Made by a program: the position numbers and the translations under genes. Of a stretch of 64,000 bases of DNA, positions 38,845-46,813 are shown piece by piece. The notes under the pieces are model-generated. The model saw only the letters and a list, made by a program, of their open reading frames with translations. It was not told the DNA's origin and made no database searches. The stretch comes from VXPQ01 sp965223485 (GTDB lineage: Bacteria > Bacteroidota > Rhodothermia > Rhodothermales > VXPQ01), in the NCBI GenBank assembly GCA_965223485.1, contig OZ244993.1, positions 682,001 through 746,000 on the forward strand, given 5' to 3'. Positions within the stretch are counted from its first letter, which is position 1. Every line of letters starts with the position of its first letter.

Positions 38845-40141
38845 ATGTACAGCCGGCAACGGCGGGCAGGAACAACCCCGACCCGGCCTGCTGGCAAACA
38901 TATCCTGGCTGAGCGTCGCCAACGCCATCGTGAAACCGCTGTGGTTTCTGTTCATTACGGCGGCATGCATGAGGCTCCTCGGTGTGCAGGAATTCGGTGT
39001 CCTGACGGCGGCCTTGTCGCTGACCATGATCGCCGCAGGCTTCGTCGATCTGGGCATGGCGCCGTACACAGTACGCGAAGTCTCTCGGACGCCGGACAAG
39101 GCATCGCTCTACTTCTCCAACTTCATGACGCTGCGGATCGGGAACTCGCTCCTTGCGTGGGGAGGCGCTATGCTTGTTGCGGTCTTGCTGAATTATCGCG
39201 GCAGTGCGCTACTGGCCGTATGCTTTGCCGGGGCGTATGCCCTCACGCTGAACCTCACGAACTACTGCCGCAGCGTGTACCAGGCATTGGAGAACCTGCG
39301 CCAGGAAGCCGTCATGCTGGTTGTGGAAAAGGCACTGGTCATTGGAAGTGGCCTGCTCCTGCTGTTCGCTACCCGCTCGGCGGCGTGGACGCTCGCCGGC
39401 ATGGCGATGGGTATGACAGTGACCACGGGCATCAACATCCTGGGCATCGACAGGCGGTTCGCAAAGATGCGCAGGTCCCTCGTGAGCAGGCGCTTCCTCA
39501 AGCGATCACTCAAGGTCATGATCCCCTTCGGTCTGGCCGGCCTGTTCACGGTGATGTATTACCGCGTGGACATGGTGATGATCGAAGCCTTGCTCGGAGC
39601 GGTCCCTACCGGACAGTACGGAGCCGCCTACAGGATTCTGGAAGCGCTGTATGTACTGCCGACCATCGTGGGGCTGGCCGCTATCTACCCCCGGCTTGCC
39701 CGACTGTACCATGATGGGGCACATGCTGACTTCGGACGCCTGCTACGGAACGGTCTCCTGGGCCTTGTTGGCGCCAGCGTGCTCGTCAGTTTTGCGCTTG
39801 CCGCTCTATCGGGTACGGTGATCCGGTTACTGGATCCGGATCCAGCCTATGCCCCCGCCGCCGACGCCTTGCGGATACTGGCCTGGACCTTCCCGTTCAT
39901 GTGTGGCAAAACCCTCCTGTATTCAGCGCTGATTTCCATGGATCGGCAACGCTTGGCGGCCATTGCACTTGGGCTCGCTGTCTTCGTTAACGTAGCACTC
40001 AATGCATTCATGATTCCGGCGCAGGGCATTCAGGGCGCCGCTATTGCGACGATCCTTACGGAAGTGCTGCTCACGGGAATCTTTGCGGTGTATTATGGGC
40101 GGACGGGTTTGAGATCTATCGAAGCATCCTCATCCGAGTGA
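38834..40141 (+). CDS. Oligosaccharide flippase (Wzx-like, MATE/MOP superfamily)
   Basis: The 435-residue protein has about 12 hydrophobic segments and the polysaccharide-synthase pattern near the N-terminus (LANISWLSVANAIVKPLWF, LLGVQEFGVLTAALSL). It would flip undecaprenyl-linked repeat units across the inner membrane. A YRVDMVMIEALLG segment matches the MurJ/Wzx core with its Asp. The start at 38834 (MPHECTAG) overlaps the upstream gene by 11 nt; the open frame extends to 38780. The next gene starts at a GTG that overlaps the stop (GTGA). Confidence 0.88.
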   Translation: MPHECTAGNGGQEQPRPGLLANISWLSVANAIVKPLWFLFITAACMRLLGVQEFGVLTAALSLTMIAAGFVDLGMAPYTVREVSRTPDKASLYFSNFMTLRIGNSLLAWGGAMLVAVLLNYRGSALLAVCFAGAYALTLNLTNYCRSVYQALENLRQEAVMLVVEKALVIGSGLLLLFATRSAAWTLAGMAMGMTVTTGINILGIDRRFAKMRRSLVSRRFLKRSLKVMIPFGLAGLFTVMYYRVDMVMIEALLGAVPTGQYGAAYRILEALYVLPTIVGLAAIYPRLARLYHDGAHADFGRLLRNGLLGLVGASVLVSFALAALSGTVIRLLDPDPAYAPAADALRILAWTFPFMCGKTLLYSALISMDRQRLAAIALGLAVFVNVALNAFMIPAQGIQGAAIATILTEVLLTGIFAVYYGRTGLRSIEASSSE

Positions 40142-40920
40142 GTACATCCATGATGAAACGTTGGAAAAAATTGGGTGGATTGTGCCGGCGCCCCGGTTTT
40201 ATCCCGGCACTGATGCGTCACGGAGTGGCTGGAGGCATAGAGCATTATGCCATGGTGAAATACCTCGCGCCACGCACGCTGATCGACGTGGGTGCAAACA
40301 AGGGGCAATTTTCCCTGGTGGTGCACAAGTTATTCCCCGAAACCCGGATCATTGCATTCGAGCCGCTCCCGGAAGCAGCGGATCGCTACGAACGGCTTTT
40401 CAGCGATGACAGGCACACGACATTGCACCGCCTGGCGCTGGATACCAGCGCCGGCGAACGTACCTTCTACGTGGCCGACCGTAGCGACTCTTCGTCCCTG
40501 TTTCGCCCAGGACCGGGACAAAAAGTGGCTTTCGGCAGCGCATTATCTCACGAAATAACCGTTAAGACCGCTCGCCTTGACGAGGTGGTGAACCCGGAGG
40601 ATTTGATCGCTCCGGTATTGCTGAAAATCGATGTGCAGGGCGCTGAACAACATGTTATCCGGTCCGCGGGATGCTTGCTGGACCATGTGGATCATATTTA
40701 CGTGGAAGCTTCGTTTGTCGAACTGTACGATGGACAATCCCTCTTCAGCGATGTGTTCCGTGAGCTGGACGCAAAGGGCTATCGCATACGCGGCGTGTTC
40801 AATCAGGTAATAACCTCGGCATATAACGCCACACAAGCCGATGTACTGTTTACACGTGACCGTAGAAAAGGCTCGGGAAATACCGACATGCCTATTGCTT
40901 CCCCACTCCCGGCGAAATAA
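40138..40920 (+). CDS. FkbM family SAM-dependent methyltransferase
   Basis: The 260-residue protein starts at GTG 40138, overlapping the flippase stop. It has the FkbM layout: LIDVGANKGQFSLVV (SAM motif I), IIAFEPLPEAADRYERL, then the FkbM-specific LLKIDVQGAEQHVIRSAG and YVEASFVELYDGQSLFSD. FkbM enzymes O-methylate hydroxyls of secondary metabolites or of sugars in surface glycans; its position in the operon argues for modifying the exported polysaccharide. Later in-frame ATGs at 40150 and 40153 are possible starts. Confidence 0.88.
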   Translation: MSTSMMKRWKKLGGLCRRPGFIPALMRHGVAGGIEHYAMVKYLAPRTLIDVGANKGQFSLVVHKLFPETRIIAFEPLPEAADRYERLFSDDRHTTLHRLALDTSAGERTFYVADRSDSSSLFRPGPGQKVAFGSALSHEITVKTARLDEVVNPEDLIAPVLLKIDVQGAEQHVIRSAGCLLDHVDHIYVEASFVELYDGQSLFSDVFRELDAKGYRIRGVFNQVITSAYNATQADVLFTRDRRKGSGNTDMPIASPLPAK

Positions 40921-40922
40921 AA

Positions 40923-42023
40923 TTGCCTGTGTCTATTCTGGTTGTCGGACGGTTTCCTCCCCCTTTCGACGGGGGCAGTCTCGCTACCAAGCGACTCGCA
41001 GACCTCCTGAACGGGGATGCAGACGTACACCGTCTGAATATAGAACCCCCTGTCGAGGCCACATCCAACGTGAAGCGGTTGGCGCATTTTCTACGGATAC
41101 GTCCTCAGCTCAGGAAGACGCTAAAGCGGTATCCGCGAGCAACGATCCTGTGGCCTTCGATTTCTCCCGATCCGACAGGGCACTTTCGGGATGTGCTTGT
41201 CACCCTGCCCGCTATCCGGCGAGATCAACGTATCGTTGCAGTGGTACATTGGGGCAACTTTCACTCCCTGTTCGAATCAGGGATGATGTCGGCGACCGCT
41301 TGCCGCCTCGTTGACCGCGTAGACAAATTCGTATTCCTCTCGCAGGGTCTTTCCAATCAGTGCGCCAGTGCGATTCCCGAAGAAAAACGTGTCGTCATTC
41401 CCAACACCATTGACGATGCAACTGTCTTGCCCGAAAAGGATGTCGCGGCCAAACGCCGGGAACGGGCAGAGAGAGACAAACTGAACGTTTTGTTCGTGGG
41501 GCACATGATGCCCTCCAAGGGCTATCTGGATACGCTGGAAGCCGTTCGACTTCTGGCAGCTCGTTCGATACCGGTGGAAGCACATTTTGCCGGCGGCTGG
41601 ATGAAACCGGCGGACCGGGAGGCTTTTCTGACCCGGGTTGCATCACATAATCTGGAGCACATCGTGTTCCACCACGGAGCCGTATCCGACCGTCAGGCGA
41701 TGCGGGCCTTGCACCGGAACGCGGATGTACTCGTGCTGCCGACCTGGTACAGAAACGAAGCACAACCCTTGGTGATCATCGAAGCCCTCAATGCAGGTAC
41801 CCCCGTCATATCCACCCCCTATCGAGCCATTCCGGATATGGTCGCGAACGGAACAGAAGGCTATCTGGTCCCACCCCGCGACCCCGAAGCCATTGCCGAA
41901 GCCCTGCAAAAACTCTGCGACATGGAGAACTGGACTCGCATGTCCATCCAGGCGCGGCAACGGTTCGAAAGCACATTCACGCCAGAACGGGTACGGGAGA
42001 AGTGGTTGAGGGTGGTGGGGTAA
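40923..42023 (+). CDS. Glycosyltransferase family 4 (GT-B)
   Basis: The 366-residue protein appears to start at TTG 40923, 2 nt after the previous stop; a GTG at 40929 is an alternative. The N-terminal VVGRFPPPFDGGSLATKRLA is the acceptor-domain glycine-rich loop. The C-terminal Rossmann domain has NVLFVGHMMPSKGYLDTLEAV and the donor-binding E-x7-E motif in RNEAQPLVIIEALNAGTPVI. It adds a sugar to the lipid-linked repeat unit. It is the last gene of the operon and is convergent with the second FkbM gene. It is the only glycosyltransferase in the locus. Confidence 0.9.
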   Translation: MPVSILVVGRFPPPFDGGSLATKRLADLLNGDADVHRLNIEPPVEATSNVKRLAHFLRIRPQLRKTLKRYPRATILWPSISPDPTGHFRDVLVTLPAIRRDQRIVAVVHWGNFHSLFESGMMSATACRLVDRVDKFVFLSQGLSNQCASAIPEEKRVVIPNTIDDATVLPEKDVAAKRRERAERDKLNVLFVGHMMPSKGYLDTLEAVRLLAARSIPVEAHFAGGWMKPADREAFLTRVASHNLEHIVFHHGAVSDRQAMRALHRNADVLVLPTWYRNEAQPLVIIEALNAGTPVISTPYRAIPDMVANGTEGYLVPPRDPEAIAEALQKLCDMENWTRMSIQARQRFESTFTPERVREKWLRVVG

Positions 42024-42062
42024 GAAGAAATCCGGATCAGGCAAGCCTCTAGGCGATCTCCA

Positions 42063-42761
42063 TCAGGCAATTCGACGAAACAGGTAATTGTGATCGTCCA
42101 GGGAATAACTCTCGAAACCAAAGTCGCATATCTTTTCTACAGCTTTCCGGGTGTCCGTCTCGGTATAACGTTCCACCGCATGGTGATGAAACTCAACGAA
42201 TACCTGTTCGAAGGGAATCAGTTCATCCTTCCCAATTCCTTCCAGCAGTTCATATTCGGCCCCTTCGATGTCCAGTTTCAGTATGTCAGCGGAATCAAGC
42301 CCAAGATAATTGAGCAAGGATACCGGAGTAATTCCTCTTACTTCGTACGAAATGCCTTCATCACGCACTACATTAACATGGTCCGTCATGATGGATCCAC
42401 TCTCGTTTACATTCGACTGAAAAAAGGTCAAGGTACTATTACTCGCACATACTGCAAAAGGGACATGTATGAAACGATCTTGATATTTTTGGGCGAAATG
42501 GGCTAATGCAGACTTGTGCTTCAAGGTCGGGTCAACCGCAATGCACTTCGCATCATAACGCTCGATCATGTTTGTAGAGAATTCGGCCTCATGACCACAA
42601 CCGACATCGATGATCGTGAGACGCTTTTTTCTCTCTGGTGTATAGAAGAATATGAAATCGGGGGCAATGTATCGGATTCCTTGCATTCTGAACCAATGCC
42701 GCCGAATAGTCTTCACGAGGATTCGACGAACAGATCGGTACACGCGACGCACATAGCGCAT
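42063..42761 (-). CDS. FkbM family methyltransferase, AT-rich and probably transferred
   Basis: The 232-residue protein has IIDVGCGHEAEFSTNMIERY (SAM motif I, with an atypical GCGHE), IAVDPTLKHK, ILKLDIEGAEYELLEGIG (FkbM motif) and VEFHHHAVERYTE. Its base composition is visibly richer in A and T than the neighbouring operon, and it is on the opposite strand, so it was probably acquired separately. It lies between the polysaccharide operon and an IS3-family remnant. A role in glycan methylation is inferred from position only. Confidence 0.82.
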   Translation of the reverse strand: MRYVRRVYRSVRRILVKTIRRHWFRMQGIRYIAPDFIFFYTPERKKRLTIIDVGCGHEAEFSTNMIERYDAKCIAVDPTLKHKSALAHFAQKYQDRFIHVPFAVCASNSTLTFFQSNVNESGSIMTDHVNVVRDEGISYEVRGITPVSLLNYLGLDSADILKLDIEGAEYELLEGIGKDELIPFEQVFVEFHHHAVERYTETDTRKAVEKICDFGFESYSLDDHNYLFRRIA

Positions 42762-42814
42762 TAAATAACACCAACGGAAAACGGATCGGAAAAATAAGAC
42801 ACCCTACGCGTACT

Positions 42815-43255
42815 CAGAAGTGGTCCGTTAAAACTGGACAGGTCTTTAAGTGTCCTGTCGCGTTGAATTATGCTGCTTCGGTCAGCGGCTTTCGTTTGTA
42901 GAATACGTCATCGGGGGTCTGGTTGTCAAGTCCCTGGTGGGGACGCTCTTCGTTGAAGTGGCGCAGGTAGTCGGCGATCCGCTCTCCGGCCTCGGCCACC
43001 GTCTCGTATGCGCGCCTGTAGACCTCTTCCTGCTTGAAGCTGCGCCAGTGGCACTCCACCCGTACACGTTGTCAAGCCAGTGGCCCTTGCCGTCCATCGC
43101 GCGGCTTGAGCGCGTCGGTGAGACCGCCAAGGTGAACTGCGGTCCCTGAAGACCTCTGTCGTCTTCTCATTCGGACCAGTTTTCCATTTCCTGCCTAAAC
43201 GATTTGTGTTTGAAGCTATTGATCGGTCAGGTCAGGAAGTGAACAGAAGTGGTCC
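42815..43255. repeat. 12-bp direct repeat CAGAAGTGGTCC flanking the IS3 remnant
   Basis: CAGAAGTGGTCC occurs at 42815-42826 and exactly again at 43244-43255. The first copy leads into a sequence (TGGTCCG at 42821-42827) that is matched in inverted orientation by CGGACCA at 43172-43178, so it may be a true transposon end. The second copy lies in the last codons of the orphan gene that ends at 43216. Confidence 0.5.
42868..43130 (-). pseudogene. IS3-family transposase (OrfB) C-terminal remnant with frameshift
   Basis: Two overlapping minus-strand frames together give the end of an IS3-type integrase. One frame (from 43130) reads AMDGKGHWLDNVYG, the region before the last catalytic residue. The other (42868-43059) reads ECHWRSFKQEEVYRRAYE and then FNEERPHQGLDNQTPDDVFY, the hallmark IS3/IS2-type C-terminus. 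A frameshift lies near 43060 and the whole N-terminal two thirds, with OrfA, is missing. The product cannot be active. Inverted TGGTCCG ends at 42821 and 43172 may be the residual termini. Confidence 0.85.
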
Positions 43256-44121
43256 CTGGCGCCTATAACCCGAGGGTCTTTTTCAGCAAGAGCAACTAAA
43301 AAATCCCGATACCTCTCTGGAATCAGAGCTTGGAGACATTCAGCCTGCCCCTCTTCAAAGAAGCCGGAGGAAGGTCCGTTGATGCCGTACTTGTCCTCGA
43401 CTGGTAAGCCAAACAGAAGAACAGGATTAGACAGAGCCATCAACAAAGCCGCGTAACTGAGTGTTTCTACGAATGAGTCCAGCGCTTGCTCCAATGCCTC
43501 CTCTGAGTACCTTGGAAGAAAGAAGCCGCTGAATATGAAACAGTTACGCCGAAAGGCGCGAATCCCGTTCCGGGTACCTCGGACATGCGTGATGTCACAT
43601 AGGCGCCAATAGAACTTCTTGACATCATCGACCCAGCCGGTTTCGGCTTCTAATTTCGCGTATAAGTCCTCCTTGGAGAGACTATCCAGCATCTTCGAGA
43701 AAAATGGGGTAATCTTATCAGAACGCATCCAGCCCTGCGCATCCGCAAAGGTAGTCTGCTCTGAAACGAACCATGCGCCAACGAGAATCAACTCCAGGGC
43801 ACGTCGCTGGTGGTCGTAAGAGGCACGGTGAAATCCCAGAAGAGTGTGGTCGAGTGCAACGCTTAACTCGTGTTGAGCCTCAGTCCAGGGGAAAAACCCA
43901 ATACGTATTAGCGATCTACCATCCCCGGGCGGCGCATCCAGCAGATCGTTCTCCATGAACCAGCAACTGGCTTCAAGCTGTTCGCGCAATTTGTAGCGAT
44001 TATGGACATATTCCGTCGAGCGCGCCAACACGTCGGGCAAGGTCTCAGATAACAGGTATTCCCGACAACCCCAACGATCGCCGGGAATTTTCATTAGATC
44101 GATTTTCTTCGAATGGGTCAT
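43216..44121 (-). CDS. Orphan protein of unknown function, about 301 aa
   Basis: I do not recognise this protein. It is soluble, without signal peptide or membrane anchor, rich in aromatic residues and Leu, and probably all-helical; the central part (LGFHRASYDHQRRALELILVGAWF) looks like a helical bundle. The start at 44121 (MTHSKKIDLMKIPGDRW) is preferred over 44133. The final residues contain a copy of the 12-bp repeat shared with the IS3 remnant, so the 3' end may have been altered by the element. Position between an IS remnant and a toxin-antitoxin pair marks it as accessory. Confidence 0.6.
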   Translation of the reverse strand: MTHSKKIDLMKIPGDRWGCREYLLSETLPDVLARSTEYVHNRYKLREQLEASCWFMENDLLDAPPGDGRSLIRIGFFPWTEAQHELSVALDHTLLGFHRASYDHQRRALELILVGAWFVSEQTTFADAQGWMRSDKITPFFSKMLDSLSKEDLYAKLEAETGWVDDVKKFYWRLCDITHVRGTRNGIRAFRRNCFIFSGFFLPRYSEEALEQALDSFVETLSYAALLMALSNPVLLFGLPVEDKYGINGPSSGFFEEGQAECLQALIPERYRDFLVALAEKDPRVIGARDHFCSLPDLTDQ

Positions 44122-44428
44122 TGCAGACACCAAACTTTGATCAGAATTTGGCGATTATGCGCACCATAAACTCGTGGAACAGCGGAACGGTGAAAGCGGT
44201 GTCGCCATGGGCCCGGATTCCATCAGTTTATAGGGGGGATTTACCCAAGTTTATTGAAAATTGCTAAACTTCCTAATCTTGCTATAAATGGGCGTCAAGT
44301 CGGTGCAGACTGTAGCCTCGCACCAAGCCAGCCGGCGAAGGAAGAACTTTCAACCTGAACAAACGTTTGCATAACATCTTGAATTTGACTATTTTAGTCT
44401 TAATATTTTAACCAATCAGGATATTTTC
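44122..44428. other. AT-rich intergenic region upstream of the antitoxin gene
   Basis: No gene is apparent in these 307 bases. The right part is AT-rich, as expected for a promoter, and contains the inverted repeat described separately. The left part is the likely promoter of the orphan gene on the minus strand. Confidence 0.5.
44387..44399. promoter_or_regulatory. Candidate antitoxin operator (GACTA-TTT-TAGTC)
   Basis: A perfect 5-bp inverted repeat with a 3-nt spacer lies 29 nt before the antitoxin ATG in an AT-rich promoter-like stretch. Phd-type antitoxins bind short palindromes over their own promoter, so this is a plausible autoregulatory site; it has not been tested. Confidence 0.35.
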
Positions 44429-44719
44429 ATGCAAACCGCAACCGTGTCGAAACTCAAAATGTCGCTAAGCGCCTACTTGCGCCAGGTCAAGGAGGGCGAA
44501 GAAGTGATTATCACCGAGCACGGTCGCCCCATTGCGCGCTTGCTGCCGTTGGCGATGCCTGAATCCGTGACCGAGCACCTGAGAAATATGGAAACGCAAG
44601 GTCTGCTCACCCGCGGAGAGAAACCGTTGTCGGGGGATTTCTGGGACCTCCCGCGGCCATCGGATCCTCAGGCAGCGGTGCGTTCAGCCGCTATACAGGA
44701 GGATGAGGAAGGGTGGTGA
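44429..44719 (+). CDS. Phd/YefM family type II antitoxin
   Basis: The 96-residue protein begins TATVSKLKMSLSAYLRQVKE, then EEVIITEHGRPIARLLPL, the Phd/YefM DNA-binding fold. The C-terminal part (FWDLPRPSDPQAAVRSA) is the usual disordered toxin-binding tail. It would neutralise the PIN toxin encoded next and repress the operon. The toxin gene starts at a GTG overlapping its TGA, which ensures coupled synthesis. Confidence 0.9.
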   Translation: MQTATVSKLKMSLSAYLRQVKEGEEVIITEHGRPIARLLPLAMPESVTEHLRNMETQGLLTRGEKPLSGDFWDLPRPSDPQAAVRSAAIQEDEEGW

Positions 44720-45144
44720 ATTTCTGGAATACATCCGCCGTGATACCGCTGTGCGTGCAGGAACCGTCATCGGCTACGGTGCAGGACCTTCTCATGTGCA
44801 ATACCTCCATGGTTGTGTGGTGGGGTACACACACCGAGTGTATTTCTGCGTTGATGCGGCGGGTTAGAGAAGGCTATATGCCCCCAACCGACGAACAAGC
44901 TGCTCGCCGCGTGCTGGATAGACTGGCTCAGTCATGGATGGAGATACAGCCGAGCGAAACCGTACGAAGCATCGCGGAACGATTACTGGCCGTGCACGCA
45001 CTGCGGGCGGCAGACGCCTTGCAGCTCGCCGCTGCACTGATGGCATGTGAGGCGCACACGAAGGGGCAGGGATTCGTTGCGCTCGATCAACGTTTGCGGA
45101 TGGTAGGATATAAGGAAGGGTTTACCGTGCTCCCGGATACGTGA
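44716..45144 (+). CDS. PIN-domain (VapC-like) toxin with substituted first catalytic Asp
   Basis: The protein of about 142 residues has the PIN pattern: NFWNTSAVIPLCV at the start, TECISAL with the second acidic residue, LRAADALQLAAAL with the third and GFVALDQRLR with the fourth. PIN toxins are Mg-dependent RNases, often cutting tRNA or rRNA. The first catalytic Asp of the usual DTSAL motif is Asn here (residue 5 of the GTG 44716 start; an in-frame GTG lies 3 nt earlier), while the other three acidic residues are intact. This change would be expected to weaken or abolish activity, so the pair may be an inactive remnant or an altered toxin. Confidence 0.85.
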   Translation: MNFWNTSAVIPLCVQEPSSATVQDLLMCNTSMVVWWGTHTECISALMRRVREGYMPPTDEQAARRVLDRLAQSWMEIQPSETVRSIAERLLAVHALRAADALQLAAALMACEAHTKGQGFVALDQRLRMVGYKEGFTVLPDT

Positions 45145-45386
45145 AGTGATCGCATAGCGTCCTTGCAGGGATGCTCTGCTCATTCTCAAATTCCAGCCCG
45201 TAGGCGTTGACTATCTGCGAGTCCGGGAATCAAAGACGCTGCTGTCGGATACTGCGGTATTGTGCCATATACCAGAGGAAAACCGATCAAAACGCTCCCC
45301 CTCCCCCCGTCCGCCCCTCTGTTGACAGGCTCGCAGTAAACCGTGTACTTTCTACCCTTGCAGAGAGCAGGACACGTACGGCTAAG

Positions 45387-46424
45387 ATGGCGGCGCCTTC
45401 CTCAAACGAATTGGCGAATAGCGACCTCGCTTATCAGGAGAAAATCCTGCAAGGCGTTTCCCGCACTTTCGCCCTCACGATCCCGCAGCTTCCGGACAAA
45501 CTGCGCGACGTGGTGGGCAATGCCTATCTCCTGTGCCGCATCACGGACACCATCGAGGACGAGCCCGCACTGTCCGCCGGACAGAAGCGAGCTTTCGCGG
45601 AACGTTTTGCCGAAGTCGTTGCAGGCCGGGCGGAAGCGAAGCCTTTCGCGCGGGAACTCGGCGCATTGCTGTCGTCTTCCACGACCCCAAGCGAACACGA
45701 CCTGATCGCTAACACCGTGCGCGTCATTCGCATCGCCAGTGGGTTCAATACCACCCAGCGAGGAGCGCTCGAACGCTGCGTCAGAATCATGGCGGGCGGC
45801 ATGGCGGAGTTCCAGCAGCACGCCACGCCCGACGGCCTGAACGACGTCCCTCACCTTGATCGCTATTGCTATTATGTCGCCGGCGTGGTCGGCGAAATGC
45901 TCACCGAGTTGTTTTGCGACTATTCCCCCGAGGTCAACGAAAGACGCAAGGAATTGCTTGCCCTGTCCGTCTCCTTCGGGCAAGGGTTGCAAATGACCAA
46001 TATCCTCAAGGACGTATGGGATGACCGGGATCGCGGCGCGTGCTGGCTTCCGCAGGATGTCTTCCTCGCCGCCGGTTTCGATCTGCGCTCCTTATCCCCC
46101 GGTCAGGCCGATCCCGGCTTCGTCAAGGGATTATCCGAACTCGTGGCCATCGCCCGCCGGCACCTCGCGAACGCGTTACGGTATACGCTGATCATACCCG
46201 CTCACGAGACGGGTATCCGCCGGCACTGCCTGTGGGCATTGGGCATGGCCGTCCTCACCCTGCGCCGCATTCACGCAACGCCAACGTTCAGCAGCGGACA
46301 GGAAGTAAAAATTTCCCGGCGCAACGTATGGACTGTTGTCATCGTCACCAGCGCCCTGGCGCGCTCGAATCTGGCGCTGAAGTTCCTTTTCGGGGTATTG
46401 ACCAGAAAGCTGCCTTCTTCCTGA
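45387..46424 (+). CDS. Squalene/phytoene synthase family protein (squalene-synthase-like)
   Basis: The 345-residue protein has both aspartate-rich motifs for diphosphate binding: DTIED (54-58) and DVWDD (209-213) within QMTNILKDVWDDRDRGACWL, which is nearer to squalene synthase than to CrtB. A hydrophobic C-terminal segment (about 313-335) suggests membrane association. It condenses two prenyl diphosphates head to head (farnesyl to squalene or dehydrosqualene, or geranylgeranyl to phytoene). No NADPH-binding element can be confirmed by eye. ATG 45387 is preferred; the frame is open upstream to 45207. It stands in an accessory region next to an IS element, with isoprenoid-type oxidation genes 2 kb downstream. 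Confidence 0.87.
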   Translation: MAAPSSNELANSDLAYQEKILQGVSRTFALTIPQLPDKLRDVVGNAYLLCRITDTIEDEPALSAGQKRAFAERFAEVVAGRAEAKPFARELGALLSSSTTPSEHDLIANTVRVIRIASGFNTTQRGALERCVRIMAGGMAEFQQHATPDGLNDVPHLDRYCYYVAGVVGEMLTELFCDYSPEVNERRKELLALSVSFGQGLQMTNILKDVWDDRDRGACWLPQDVFLAAGFDLRSLSPGQADPGFVKGLSELVAIARRHLANALRYTLIIPAHETGIRRHCLWALGMAVLTLRRIHATPTFSSGQEVKISRRNVWTVVIVTSALARSNLALKFLFGVLTRKLPSS

Positions 46425-46813
46425 ATCATGTCGCCATCCGGACCGGTTCCGCTTGGGGCTTATATCGAATAGTAACCGCCAGGATTTTTCGTCGGATTGG
46501 CAGGAAAAGCCCGTCTCGCGGGACGGCATAGTAGATAAACCGCCGATCAGGGAAGCGGTCCATAGTCTACGAGCGGCGCATCGGCATCGCGTTCGGGACA
46601 TGCCAACTGGACGAGCGGATCGTTTACTCCACGCCCTATTGATTTTTTCATGACGCATTGATATATTTGAGGGTACTCTGATCAATCCGGCATTGGGAGT
46701 CGAATTGAAGATTCGAGGCCCGGGAAGGGCGATTTGAGGTTAGAAAGGGGCTGTCAGGGGCCGGATTCAAGGCCGAATCCGCCATATTGTTGCATTTTCG
46801 CGTTCCGAACGCC

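Noticed and set aside
46740..46780. Inverted repeat GGATTC-aaggcc-GAATCC as an attachment site
   Set aside because: It lies inside the IS5 3' noncoding end and is better explained as a transcription-stop or structural hairpin of the element.
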